A stretch of DNA of 64,000 nt from Cristatella mucedo (lineage: Eukaryota; Bryozoa; Phylactolaemata; Cristatellidae). The notes under the pieces are model-generated. The model was not told where the DNA came from and ran no database searches. It was given only the letters and a program-made list of their open reading frames with translations. The position numbers and the translations under genes are program-made. The stretch is taken from assembly GCA_009760855.2 (NCBI GenBank), contig WPIO01000010.1, positions 3,980,001 to 4,044,000 on the forward strand, read 5' to 3'. Of the stretch, positions 1 to 24,700 are shown piece by piece; the first letter of the stretch is position 1, and every line of letters starts with the position of its first letter.

Positions 1-937
1 CCCTTATGTTGGGCTGTGGTTAGGAAAGAAAAGAGGGAAGTTATTTTACCTGCTGTATGCAAGATTATGCCAGAAAACCTTCGTGTGTCAAGCTGAACTG
101 TCATTTCTCCGGAATGTATTTTTGTTATTTTGCTTCTGATTTCTGCTGACTTAATGACCGTGCCAACTCTCTGTGCATCAGTGATTGCAGTGTCAGGGAA
201 ACAATTTTGTAGCATTATTTCATGATTATCGCTGGAGTTTTCAATACGTTTTTTCTTTGGCACTGGTCTGTTTGCCTCCATTTCTTTTCTTTTTTAGGCA
301 TGTGATTTTCCTTGTTAAAATCTATCTAGATGGTCTCAGAGGCTCTATTCCAAGTTCCACCAATAGGAAGTGTATGTAAACAACCCGATGCAATTGAGTA
401 GTACCTACTCTCTTTGGTCTACATCTCGACCTAGAAATTCTTTTGTGATCGCTGTGGTGCAGTATAGTGCCTTAAGTTTAATTCCCAGTATTACCAATCT
501 AATTTGCTTCTTTTGCTATCTCTGGAAGTGTGTATCTTGAGCAATATGCATATCTAGCTGTTGCTCTGCCGTATTTTAAATTGTGTCCTGAATTTGACGC
601 AATTGAGTATTTATGTTATTTGGCTTACCTGGCCACATAGCTGCTGTGTTTTCCGAAGGTGCATGTGCTGTTCACTTACCTAGATTGTTAGTTCTAGCTG
701 CCCACAGCAGTTTGTGAAACCTTATGTGACACCAACTTCTGCTGGCATGGAGCATTCACGTGCACGTGTACAGTAGTGGTTTAGCTTCGACCTTGCTCTA
801 CATTGGAACTTTGTCAAAAACAAATACTGTAGAAGTTCTGCTATCGTGCGACCATAGGTCTGGCTCGATTCGAAGGTATTTTACTTGTAGTAGTCTTCTA
901 TAGTGCACTCGTAGTTTAATTAAACCGCCCTTGCACC
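1..937. other. Unassigned left-edge sequence (UNG intron or spacer)
   Basis: No coding exon recognised. Because the last UNG exon lies at 3181 with a clean acceptor, this stretch is most simply the left part of the final UNG intron, but that is inferred. AT-rich and without a recognisable repeat. Confidence 0.4.
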
Positions 938-2850
938 TTGATGATTGCTATGCCATTGCAGAAACTGCAATGGCATAGCAACAGCTCAGCCGAAAAGTTG
1001 TCAGCCTTCTTTACTGATAAAATTGTGCACATTCGTGCCTCCATAAAGCCACTTCCGAGTAAAGCAATTAAGGAATCACAAACTGTGACCTTCCTTAACA
1101 GGTTTTCCGAAGTTTCTGCATGCGATGTGGCTACCTTAATAAGGTCTAGCAAAAAGCGTGCCTCTCCTGAAGACCCTATACCATCATCTCTGTGGTCTTC
1201 ACTTGCAGACCAACTTAGCCCTGCCATAACCGAGATTTTTAATGCTTTGAAAAAAAGGGTTGTACCCAAGTCCTTCGAATCAGCAATCGTTAGATCCATA
1301 CTTAAAAAGCCCGGATTAGATACAGAGGTCCTTGCAAACTATCGCCTCGTTTTTCTTCTGCCATTCTTGTCAAAGATTCTTGAAAAATTTGTCCCTAAGC
1401 AGCTGGTTGCACATATTGAAAATAATGAAATGTCAGAAACATTTCAATCAGGGTTCAAGAGGCAGCGCTCCACTGAAACTGCCCCCCTCAGTGTAAACAA
1501 TGATATTCTACGTGGCAACGACGACGGGAATGTCACTGCCCTAGTTCTGATAGATCTGTCTGCTGCCTTCGACACCATTGATCACGATGTTCTGCTTAAA
1601 CGATTGAGAGCAACGATCGGTCTGACAGACGAAGCACTGGCATGGTTTAAATCATACTTGTCTGATCGTGTTCAATCCGTGTTGCGTGGGCGTCAGGTCT
1701 CACACACGAGAAGGGTCACCTGTGGAGTCCCTCAAGGGTCCATCCTCGGTCCCTTGCTGTTCTCCATTTATACTCAACTTCTGGGGAAAATGATAAAGGT
1801 CCATGGAATAGAATATCACTTTTATGCTGACTATACTCAGCTGTATTTGTCATTCAAACCGTCGGAATCTTCTGCAGCAACTGAGAGCCTGAATGCTTGC
1901 CTTGCCGACATTAGATTATGGATTTCGGAAAACTTCTTGAAACTAGATTACGATAAAACCGAACCGCTGCTCATAGGACACCCTAAGCATGTGGCTGGAT
2001 TAAAAGGCTTTGATCTTCTAAAAGGTGATGCTGGCGTGCGACCATCACCACGAGCTCGAAATTTAGGTGTCGTTTTCGACAGTTGCCTAAATTGTAAAAG
2101 CTTCATTCAGAAGACTGCTTCTACAGCTTGCCATCACGTCCGATCCATATCGAAGAGTAGGAGCTGTCTTCCACAGTGGCTTGCAAAAAATTGAACTAGC
2201 TCATTAGTTCTGTCTCGGCTTTATTATTGTAATTTGCTTTTGGCTGGGCTACCATAAAAAGCAACTAGGCTACTGCAAGTGGCTATGAATATAGTTATAT
2301 AGTAGAATATATAGTAGAATATAGCAAGGCTAGTTTTCAAGTCCCAGAGGTTTGAGCACATGTCTCCTTTGCTAAACGAGCTAGGATGGATGCTGGTTGA
2401 TCAACGGTTACAGAGCCAAGTTCTTCTGACCTACAAGGCCCGCCCGGCTTGGCTACTCCATTCCTTGCTGAGTTGCTGCACCAGTTTCAGCCTCCTAATG
2501 TTTTCAGGTCCTGCATGGACAATAAATTAGCTGTTCCATTCCTCCGCTTCAAGGCCGTTGGCGACCCAAGCTTTAGCTCTGCAGGTCCTAGACTGTGGAA
2601 CTTGCTTCCACAATGCTTATGCAACGACAACTACTCTCCTGCTGCCGACTATAGCTCATTCTTTTCAGCAGTCCTGAGCAGCTACTTTCATGCTACTCAC
2701 TACCTCAACTGCTCTCCTGACTGCTTTGGCTCCCACTTTCTCTTTGTCGCATGAGATGAAGTCTGCTGGCTACCGAATGCATACCGAAAGCCACTTAGGC
2801 TGTGAGTGTGGTATACAAAACTCTCCTGCGTAGCACCCACGTAGTCTTAA
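938..2850 (+). mobile_element. LINE family 1, broken reverse transcriptase copy
   Basis: A 418-codon frame (938-2194) carries reverse transcriptase blocks of a non-LTR retrotransposon: a PxxxxK/NYR block near codons 128-133, LIDLSAAFDTIDHDVL near codons 205-220, and GVPQGSILGPLLF near codons 262-275. The catalytic box, normally F/YADD, reads YADY near codon 300, so the enzyme would be dead. After a stop at 2194 homology continues in other frames to a terminal block at 2449-2754 (FLAELLHQFQPP, then GPRLWNLLP), also found in the - strand copy at 13590-14105. The copy is 5' truncated and degenerate. The family looks like the jockey/CR1/L2 group, but the clade is not settled. It sits upstream of the last UNG exon, probably in its intron. 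Confidence 0.85.
945..981. repeat. 17-bp perfect inverted repeat with 3-nt loop
   Basis: Arms at 945-961 and 965-981 are exact reverse complements separated by three adenines. It lies at the left boundary of the family 1 LINE copy and could be a rearrangement scar at the truncation point. Confidence 0.7.
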
Positions 2851-3180
2851 CGGCTTCTTCGAGTTGCAGGCGGATGCACATTACATATCCTCCGACTGCG
2901 GCTGGGCCAGCAGCCGCTTGGCCCAGCTGCAGTCGAGAGGGGATCGTATGTTACGACCTTGATAACCATTCCGATCAGTCTCAGATCCATCTGCATAGAT
3001 GGCGCCTCGTTGATTGATCGACTCGATAGCTACTGCCGTTACCCGCCATCGATCTCTTGTAGTCCCAGCGCGCCTAAGCGGCAGAGTGTCCGCCGTGCAG
3101 CTTGTTTACCGACCGCCGCCACTGCATGCATGGCTGCTGTTGGATATTGGGACGAAGCGTCGCTGGGGCTTTGCTTGCAG

Positions 3181-3330
3181 AAGAAACATCTGGTGCTCTC
3201 AGGTGTGCATCCCTCACCTCTGTCGGCCTACCGAGGCTTCTTTGGCTGCAAGCATTTCTCCCGGGCCAACGATTACCTGCGGCAGCACGGGAAGATGCCG
3301 ATCGACTGGGCACACCTGCCGAGGCTCTGA
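3181..3330 (+). CDS. UNG: Uracil-DNA glycosylase, last coding exon (partial)
   Basis: This exon encodes the final 49 residues of a family 1 uracil-DNA glycosylase, which removes uracil from nuclear and mitochondrial DNA as the first step of base excision repair. The signature is HPSPLS followed by [10 protein letters not shown]: in the family, the His contacts uracil and the Leu of this loop is inserted into the DNA helix. The tail reads GKMPIDW, like the vertebrate ending GKKPIDWKEL. The exon starts in phase 0 after a clean acceptor (ttgcttgcag) at 3180 and ends with TGA at 3328-3330. Vertebrate UNG has a junction at the same place, as far as I recall. No earlier UNG exon was found from 1 to 3180, so the previous intron is at least 3.1 kb and extends past the left edge. 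A candidate poly(A) signal ATTAAA lies at 3870-3875. The gene converges on MAP9. Confidence 0.88.
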   Translation, partial: KKHLVLSGVHPSPLSAYRGFFGCKHFSRANDYLRQHGKMPIDWAHLPRL

Positions 3331-4142
3331 AAGTGATGCCGACCGGAAGCACGTGGCTTGACCGGTGGCCGACCAATAGAATCGGACCGGCTACCAGCTG
3401 TTGGTCCGTCGGGAGGGTTGGGGAGTTAGAGGCAAGCATTCGTTTGGAGGGGTAACAAGACACTAATGCGTGTTGTTGCATCAGCAAGGGGTGTGATGGC
3501 TTTGCTCGGGCCTGAACCGAGCGTTCTGTGCTTTATATCTGTCTATGGCTTGATTTTTTTTTATAATTTTTGCTGCAGGGTTTAGCGTTTTTATTCGTTC
3601 CTTAAGTCAGCAGTGATGCTATTACTTAATTGCATAGGAGAAAATGTTTGCTCACTAGATGCTTTGCTGCTACAAGCCTGCAGTGGTAGCAGCAGCAGCA
3701 TTAGCAGTAGTAGTAAAAGCTGGTGTCTGGGCCAGTGCCCCTATTTTCATATGTATGTTCTTGACTTGTAGTTATTCCACGGCAAGTATATCTTGGGCGG
3801 TTTGGGCAGCATGCACTCGTTTCGATGCGCATTAAGCTTTATTTTGCTGCTTGCATTGTTTTTTTTTTAATTAAAAACCATCGACCTTGGACAGCTGCCA
3901 CCGTGACTTGTTCGGTTTGTCAGTCTGCCGGCGATGCTTGAGTTAGCAGCACACACTACTGTAGCGTGATGCCTGCTTAAGATGCATCAGCCGTGCCTAA
4001 AGTGCGATCTAAGCTTGTGATCGAGAAGTGCTGGCGGCATTCTTTTGCTCCTGCTCCAGACGAGTCGCCCACCACTATAGAACAGGGCGTGTGCGCTCTT
4101 TCGGCCAGTGGTCGCTGAAGTCTGTCAGTCTCCAGGTCTGTC
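3331..4142. other. Shared 3' region between UNG and MAP9
   Basis: 812 bp separate the two stop codons of the convergent genes. It should contain both 3' UTRs. ATTAAA on the + strand at 3870-3875 (UNG side) and AATAAA on the - strand at 3843-3838 (MAP9 side) lie close together, so the transcripts probably meet or overlap here. Confidence 0.6.
3838..3843 (-). promoter_or_regulatory. Candidate MAP9 poly(A) signal
   Basis: AATAAA read on the - strand, 300 nt after the MAP9 stop codon. Position fits; not proven. Confidence 0.45.
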
Positions 4143-17059
<12,917 letters not shown>

Positions 17060-20000
17060 CGTGGGCTGCTCAAGGAACGAAAAGAAAGTGCACGAGCATA
17101 ATACTTTCTTCTCCGGTCGCCGGAGCAGACTGGCGTGCACAACTGTTGCGTGCTACCTGCGCTTCTTCTGCCAAGCACGAGCCAGAGGCTCAAGCTCGGC
17201 GTGTATTCAGGCATTTCTTCAGATTCACGAACTGACTTGCTTCCTGCCACAGATGGGACATTTATCAGAGCAATAGTTATCCGACATAGTTAGTAATCAG
17301 ATGCAGTTATCGACATCGGGAATCGTTATCAATAGTTATCAGATCCATCTGCCCACAGGCCGCTCTGCCTGCTCTCAGCAATTCTGCCACCGGTTAGGTG
17401 GTGGCAGTGATCAATTCAGTCGTGGTGCCTACTCGTACGTAAGAGGCAGAAGCAACCACGGTACGTTGCAGGCAGCAGCAGCTACGGAAATAGAACGTGC
17501 TCTCTTTTGACGTGGTGCAGGTAAGAGAGAGAAGCACGAGTGTGCTTAACCAAAGAGCTGAATCGCAAGTACTGCTCAGATAAGCCTTGTTACTGTTTTA
17601 TGCTGATCGTGGACGATACCGACGCAAATAATACTCGTCAATAGCTACCATGTTGGAAGTTCAGCAGCGTATGCACATCGAATCGCCATAAAATGAACAA
17701 TGCTTACTTCAATACAGCACAATCACTACGTCCCATGTACAAGTTCAAATCTCTTTCCTCAATTCCCTTCAGCGACTAGGGCAGCCAGTCTGCCCGTCTG
17801 ATAAGGAGGGATACCGGATCTTGCTTATCGAGGCTCTCGTTGAGTCTCTTTGTTCAGCAGCGGTGTAGAAGCAACTAGTGAGACTGCTTGCAAGATAATG
17901 AGTTAACAGCACTGATGTAGCAACGATTCATTTTACCATTTATTGGCTCTGTTGAACATGCTACACTGCAACGATTGGCGAGAAGGCTAATATCTGTTTC
18001 AAATAAAGAAATCGTATGCACAAAACAGCGCCACCAGTAGAGTAATGATAAGAAAATAGAAGTAAGGACATACAATTACAAACATTCGGGCTTGATTAAG
18101 TAACGATCCTGCCGCCATGCATTTGCAACATCCCGTCTACACCTCTGCAACTCACCAGTCGATGGCCCTGCTTGTGCATTAAAACACTATGCAAAACTCT
18201 GCTGCTAAGACTATCTGTCGTGAACGTTGCAGACTGCCACATTAAACCTCATCTCACCGATAGGCATGGACTACCCATAAATCTGAGAATCAACTTCCAA
18301 GGTTCTGTCAGTCACTCTCAGAAACTTCCATTCTCTTGCTCTGACCCTACCTATCTGGCAATAATAACCAGGCTTTGCATTGCACCATCTCCTCTTCTGA
18401 CTCGACGTTGTTAGCTATGACTCAAGACCAACCATGAATCCTTAGGAACCATACCTCAGTTTGTAAGCTCCTTAAGCCTGGAACTTGCTGCCGACTGAGG
18501 TCACACCATTCCCCGACGACATTTACAAAAATCTTAAATCACAGCATGTTCCTCACAGCTTTTGCTCCTCCACGAATTGCCCTTCGTGTGCTTACGCATG
18601 CTGACCCTCGACAAGTAATCATTAGCCAATTGACATGCTTCCTTTCCAGCATACGTGAAGTGCCTAAAAAGAGATCTGTCTCTTGGGATGCTAGAAAAAT
18701 GTTGATTTTTCTTATTATTAGGAGACAATAGGAAAAAGAGCAGTGAAAATAGTCTTTTTCTTACGACCTAAAGTACATAAGCAGGCATGCTCTTCAAAAT
18801 TGTCAAATCCTCTAGAAGTATTTTTTTAGTAACAAGTGTGTCTGTCGGGAACGTCCCTCGCTATTTCCTAGTGAGTGACTGTCAGTAAGCATGGTTTCAC
18901 GTGGCTAGAGATGATCATTTTAATGCTCTGCAAACTAAGTCCAGTCCCAAAAATAACGGAGTAATACCGATCAGGATGCTAGGCCACCCTTAATTTCGAA
19001 GCCATCTTATAACCGCAACCGTCTACTTCCACTTTGGATCCCTCGTGGCGCTTACGTTTATTGAGACGTCTGTGGGTGCACAGTGCCAAGCCAACATCCA
19101 TGCATGCACAGCACGAAAGCCGTGGTTAGGCACAGGTGTAAGTTGATCGCCTTCAACTACCAAGGCTCGAGACATGTGGCCATATGTAAAGCACCTGGAT
19201 GTGAATCGTATTCCTATTTATTTCCGAAGCCTTCTGCTTCCCTCGTCCTTTTTTCGGCAGCGGTAAAAAGTAGGACACCTTTGGTATGTTACAGGATTAG
19301 ACCGAGGCTCTGGCACTGAAGATGCGTGACCTAGGTACTCTCTCCGCGCTTAGTGGCAATTCCTCAACGCTTGATGATATTTGTGACTGGGAGCAAGGCC
19401 TCCTTAGAAGAAAAGGCGTTTGCAGCAAGACGTTACACATTTCTGTGTGTTAAATATCTCTGCCGTACTAAGTGGCAAGAACATGAGAGTGATAGAGGCG
19501 TTACTTTGCCGACACGCATCCCGACCGAAGGACGCGACTTGCAGGGAAACGCCGTGCATGGCTCGCCAGCTCCTGTCACGTGGAGAAACGAGGACAAAGA
19601 GCGCGGCGCCGTGGATTGGCGCACGCGGTAGGAAGCAGCAAAGAGCAAAGGCGCGCGAACCGGCGTTTCTGCAACGTGAGCAGAGCGCTTTGCAAGGTGC
19701 CTGCATTCGTTTTCTATTATGGATGCATCTGTCATTTAACGTGCACGCCAAGTAGCGTGCCAAGAGTTCAATTTGGCGTCAGCGAACAACGCGGATAGAC
19801 GAGAGAAAATGAGATAGCTGAAGTAAAGAAGGAATGGTCAGTTTAAAATTTGCGAGAGCCACAGTCACTAAGTCAGCTTATTCTCCGTATGCCGTCCGCT
19901 GACCGTTGCAGCCGTTCGAGGGAGAACACCTGCTTGTGCTACTAGCCCGCAACCGTTTTCTAGTAGAAACAACATCTGCGTTTGGAGAACAGGTGCTCAG

Positions 20001-20346
20001 TAAATCACTACGCTGAAATTCCTACCCGAAAAGTTGCGGCGCTTTCCTCGAGACAGCTCCGTGCTGCTCACCGCTCGGTGGAGCCACACGGCTTACCACA
20101 GCTCAGCGTCGCCATGTTGTTACGGTTACCTTGTCTACAAATCGGAGGGGGACGACCTTGCAACGTTCATGAGTAAAGACTTGATGACGTTCTGGCTAGA
20201 TAAATTTTATTTTATAAAAATAAATTATGGCTGACGATTTAGATATATCCCCATTGGCTTGCATGCTATACTGAAAACCAGTTGGGGTAGGCCGCTTGTC
20301 TACGCCGCCCAATGCAGGTTTCCACAGCACGGACCTTACGCAGAAA
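17060..20346. other. Spacer between divergent MAP9 and COX5B
   Basis: 3.3 kb between start codons of divergently transcribed genes. It holds a family 2 LINE relic (18105-18722) and GC-rich stretches near 19.5-19.7 kb and 20.0-20.3 kb. No further coding exon could be confirmed. An open stretch at 19558-19629 begins with ATG and ends at a GTAGGA donor-like site, but matches nothing I recognise. Confidence 0.5.
18105..18722 (+). mobile_element. LINE family 2, old relic
   Basis: Shares the order of the family 2 C-terminal region: 'tttgcaacatcccgtctac...ctgcaactcac', then 'cataaatctgagaatcaacttc', and ends with a diverged terminal block 'gtgaagtgcctaaaaagaga' followed by TTATTATTA. No open frame survives. 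Confidence 0.65.
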
Positions 20347-20354
20347 ATGGCGAC
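20342..20354 (+). promoter_or_regulatory. YY1-like motif over the COX5B start codon
   Basis: The sequence around the ATG reads AAAATGGCGACC, close to the YY1 consensus AANATGGCG. Mammalian COX5B is known to be controlled by YY1, so a role here is plausible but only inferred. Confidence 0.4.
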
Positions 20355-21698
20355 CGCGCTCATGAGATTTGTCCCTCGGATCGCACGGCGAAACGCTATA
20401 CTTGGCTCGATCAGGCTGTCATCGACGCCGGCGTGGCAGGATCCAGCTGAGGGAAAGCAGGGTGAGACTGAGCGGTGACCTGCGCGGCGCAAACAATGGT
20501 TCGTAACCCGCTGCGTCGGCCGTGCCGGTCGGGCACGTTAGGTCTGTTGGGCTGTCGGCCTGCTGGGCAGCCGGCGACCAGTCCACGGCGGCCACGCTCG
20601 CTTTTGCAGCCTCCAAGGATGTGAGCATGCCCGATCTTCTGGGTCACGCTGTCGGTCCTGAAAGGTGGGAGCTGCTGCAGAAAGTAAAAGGAAACGACGT
20701 AAGTGCACCAGCGGTGCGATAAAAATGGCGTGTCCCGTGCCGGCGGCTCTCGTAGGCGCCGTATCGCGAGCGCGTTCGGCCAGCCTGAGCTCAAGCCAGC
20801 GGAGGAGAACTCGTGTCGGTGTTGGCCTGACGCTGGCATAGGGCGTTGCTGTCTCTAGCTTCTCTGGGAAGCTGCCCGCACCAACTAAACAGTTGAACGC
20901 GCCCGGCGCGGTGGTGCCTTTTCCAGTCTCTACATACGCTTGCTTCTTAGCCGCGGACCAGGTTTTTCGGGCGTGCGTGTGCGCGCGCGCGTTGGCCAGC
21001 GTTGAAATTGTTTACGCAACCGTCGTTCGTGACGGAAGACCTCGCTCGCCGAGCTGTCCTTGCTGACACTGCCGGCGGTGGGCGTTAAGGTTTGCTGATA
21101 GAACAGTCTCGTAGCCATACATCGTATGAACCTCAAAACCGTTGGATGGAGCCTTTAGTTCCTATGCTGCCAAAGCCAGGAACTCACTACCTACTCACGT
21201 CATAACGTCCCCTGACATGACATTTGAAAAAAAAGCTTACAAAGCACCTGTTTATTACAGCATGTGGTGGGTCTTTGTGAATCCGTCTTCGTGTGCATGT
21301 ACCTGCTTACACTGCTTGCGGATGTTGCTACTAATCATTTAAGAATGCTTTCTATACAGCATCTGTAAATTGCCTCGAAAGAGATGCCGTTCTCTGAGGG
21401 CGATATTATTATTATTATTGTTATTATTATTATTATTATTTATATAGCATCAGAAAATCTTAGTGGCCATTACCCGGCTTGCAGTGGGCAATGAAGGATA
21501 GCCTGCTGCAGGATTCGAATCCACGACCCAAGCTCGTGAAATTCGTACTCCTTACCCCCTTGGCTATGACCTTGAGCTAGGCGTTGTAGCCGTCTATCAC
21601 TAGCAATAATAATAATAATAATAATAATAATTATAATAATGCACGATAAAGCGCCCTCGGGGAACTCAATCTTTTTCTAGGCGCTTTACACATCACTA

Positions 21699-21731
<33 letters not shown>

Positions 21732-24700
21732 CACGATAAAGCGCCCTCGGGGAACTCAATCTTTTTCTAGGCGCTTTACATTTGCTGCGAGGGAAGCGCG
21801 ATTGAATGGTGAGTAATATCATGCTTGATAAACAGCATGAATAACATGGTTAGGGGTGACATGCACAGGGTCAGCATGCAAATGTTGTTAGTGGCAGCAT
21901 GCACAGTGTCAGCATGCATAAGCACATCAAGGACGAATCACAGGGACCCACTAAATGCTGTCCTAAATAGGTGTGTTTTTAAGTTCTTTTTAAATGTGGT
22001 CAAGTCAGGGGATGTTCTGAGTCGGGAGAGAGTTCCGGGCTTTGGGAGCATACGAACTAAATGCACGGTCTCCAAAGGATTTGAGGTTTGTACGAGGTAT
22101 TGGTAGACTGTTGGATTCCGAAAAGCGAGTGGTACGATGCTTGGCCTGGTCGGGCAGTAGATCTGAGAGATAGGCTGGAGCCAAAGAATGAAGTGACCTA
22201 AAAGTGAGCGATAAAACCTTGAAGTCGACCTGTCGCTTGACTGGGAGTCAGTGCAGGTCGCCGAGAAGTGGTGTGATGTGGCAACTGCGACGCTGACGAC
22301 AGACAAGCCTAGCTGCAGAGTTTTGCACCAGCTGTAATCGCCTGATTGCACATGCCGGTAGGCCAGCAAGCAGGGAGTTACAGAAATCAAGATGGGATCT
22401 CTCAAATGCATGGACCAACTTAGACATGGTATCCTTATCTAAACAAGCCCGAATTTTAGCAAGTAGAGCATCCCTGCGAACCACGCCTCCAGCTGTATGG
22501 TAAAGTGACAGCTGGGCTTTTCGAGCGTACGCTTGGGCTGCTGCTGCTGCTTGGGTATCTAGAGATGCTGGCTCGATTAGCTGCTTAGCTACTTGCGCTA
22601 CGAAGGCCCCTGTGAGTGCAACTAGGGTATTGCTTAGAACGATCGATATCTGCAAACAGATATGTGCCGAAAAGTGACGCCCGTTGCTATGGCAGCTAAA
22701 GATTTGGCCACAATCAGTGTCACCTGCTCTGCTACATCGCCTGTTACTGAATCGGTTTCATTGTTGTGAACCACCGCTGCATTCCGGGTGCAAGGTTTTG
22801 TAACGTTGTTGGTGACTGCACTCAGACTAATGCCACGAAATAAGCTTTTAGTTCAATAGCCTGTTTACCCTTTTTAATATTTTGACCTTTTAACGTACGA
22901 CTTTACGGTGGACTCTTCATTGCAGCCCACTGTAGGACATTGCTTTTCAGCTTCACATTAGTTTTAATTATGGTTGCCGCGAGTTGAATGAGGCGTTGCT
23001 GATTCTTAGGTCGGTCGCTCCTGTAGAGCCGCCAGCACTGGCTAGCTGCCGTTACGTAGCCGGTTCCGGTCATGTCGTGTAAAGACGGGTCACTTAGCCA
23101 GTCTCCTGTCACGACAAGCTGTCGTGGGCTAGCATATTCACTCTTACTTGCTGCAGGGTGGCAGGGGCTCTCTTACTTGCCGTAATCCTCCAGCTACATG
23201 ATATGCCTTGCCTTGGCTTTTTGTGTGCATTTTCATGCTGCCGGCGACTGGGAGACCAGGTGGCACCGACTCCCCATGGCTGGCCAGAGGGAGGCCGGCG
23301 TTCGTAAAACTGTGACACTACCGGTATTGTTGGTGTCGTCAAAGGAACAAATTCACTGTTCTGGGCAGTGCGATAAAGTGGAGAGCTTTGTCAGTTTGGC
23401 TTAGCATCACTGAATTTTAAGCAGTGTTCCCAGCAGCTGCGCGTGCCTGGCGTTAAGCTGCCGTTCTTCATGTGCGCGAGCATATCAACGAGTTTGGAAG
23501 CATGCGATGGGACTTCAAAGAGGCGACTAACCGTGCATCTTTTGTGCTTGTAACTCCCCTTCCCCCATGCAGAGGCTGTGCATCCTTCTGCAGCCGACAA
23601 TGATGCATATGTGAAACGCCTGAATAAAGATTGAGTTCTCTTATGGCGCTATACAAATGAATTTTATTTATTTATTTTATTCTTTGCCTGGGCTTTGAGT
23701 GCGTTCGGCACAGCTGCTGCTGCCGGCATGGGGGTATGAGCCGTGCCCACTTAGGACTTGGGCGGTCATTTCTTCTGAGTTTTTCTTTGCTGGTTCTTTC
23801 CTACGTTGTGGCCGTTTATTTAGCATAGTGTGGGTGAAGTGTTGCATCTACCAGACGTTCAGTACCGTGGTGGTAATCGGCTGCCCTTTCACGTGCAAGC
23901 CTACCGGTTGGGCTGGATTTACCTCAGAACCAAATCTTTCACTGAAGGGTTATGTCCACTCTTATGCTAGGCAAAGAGCAGCCAGTCGCCGTGATACATT
24001 TGTTCGTGTGTTCAGTGACTATTAAATCCAAGCTCGTGAGGCACGTTCATCGTGACTTTCGGTGTCAGTGTCGACGTATAAGGATAAGCTCGGGCCGGCA
24101 AATAGCATTCCTATATGCCAAGTATTTCCATATGCAGAGTGAGACTAATATTGCTTAAAAATCTGGAGTGCAGCACTGCCATTCTTATAAGTAGAGTATT
24201 TCTATGTCCTATCTACTTACACGTGGAGTCGACTGTAATTAGCATTTATTCTGCTACTCTGGCCTAACTCGTGTGCTTCACTAAATTCAGGACGGTGCTC
24301 GGCATGCTTTTGCTTTCTAGGCACCGGAGCCTAATAATAATAATAATGTACTTGATAAAGCACCTTCAGAGAACTCATCTCTAGGCGCTTTACATTTGCT
24401 GCAAAGGGAAATGCAATTGAATGGTGAGTGATATCATGCTTGATAAACAACATGAATAATATGGTTAGAGGTGACATGCAGAGGGTCAGCATGCAAATGT
24501 GGTTAGTGGCAGCATGCACAGTGTCAGCACGAGTAAGCACATGAAGGATGAATCACAGGGACCCACTAACTGCTGTCCTAAATAGGTGTTTTTAAGTTCT
24601 TTTTAAATGTGGTCAAGTCAGGGGATGTTCTGAGTCGGGAGAGAGTTCCAGGCTTTGGGAGCATACGAACTAAATGCACGGTCTCCAAAGGATTTGAGGT

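Noticed and set aside
3074-3487. 137-codon - strand frame
   Set aside because: Antisense of the UNG exon, with no family resemblance.
22502-22655. Open - strand stretch upstream of the family 2 block
   Set aside because: Probably diverged LINE or intron sequence; no conserved motif.
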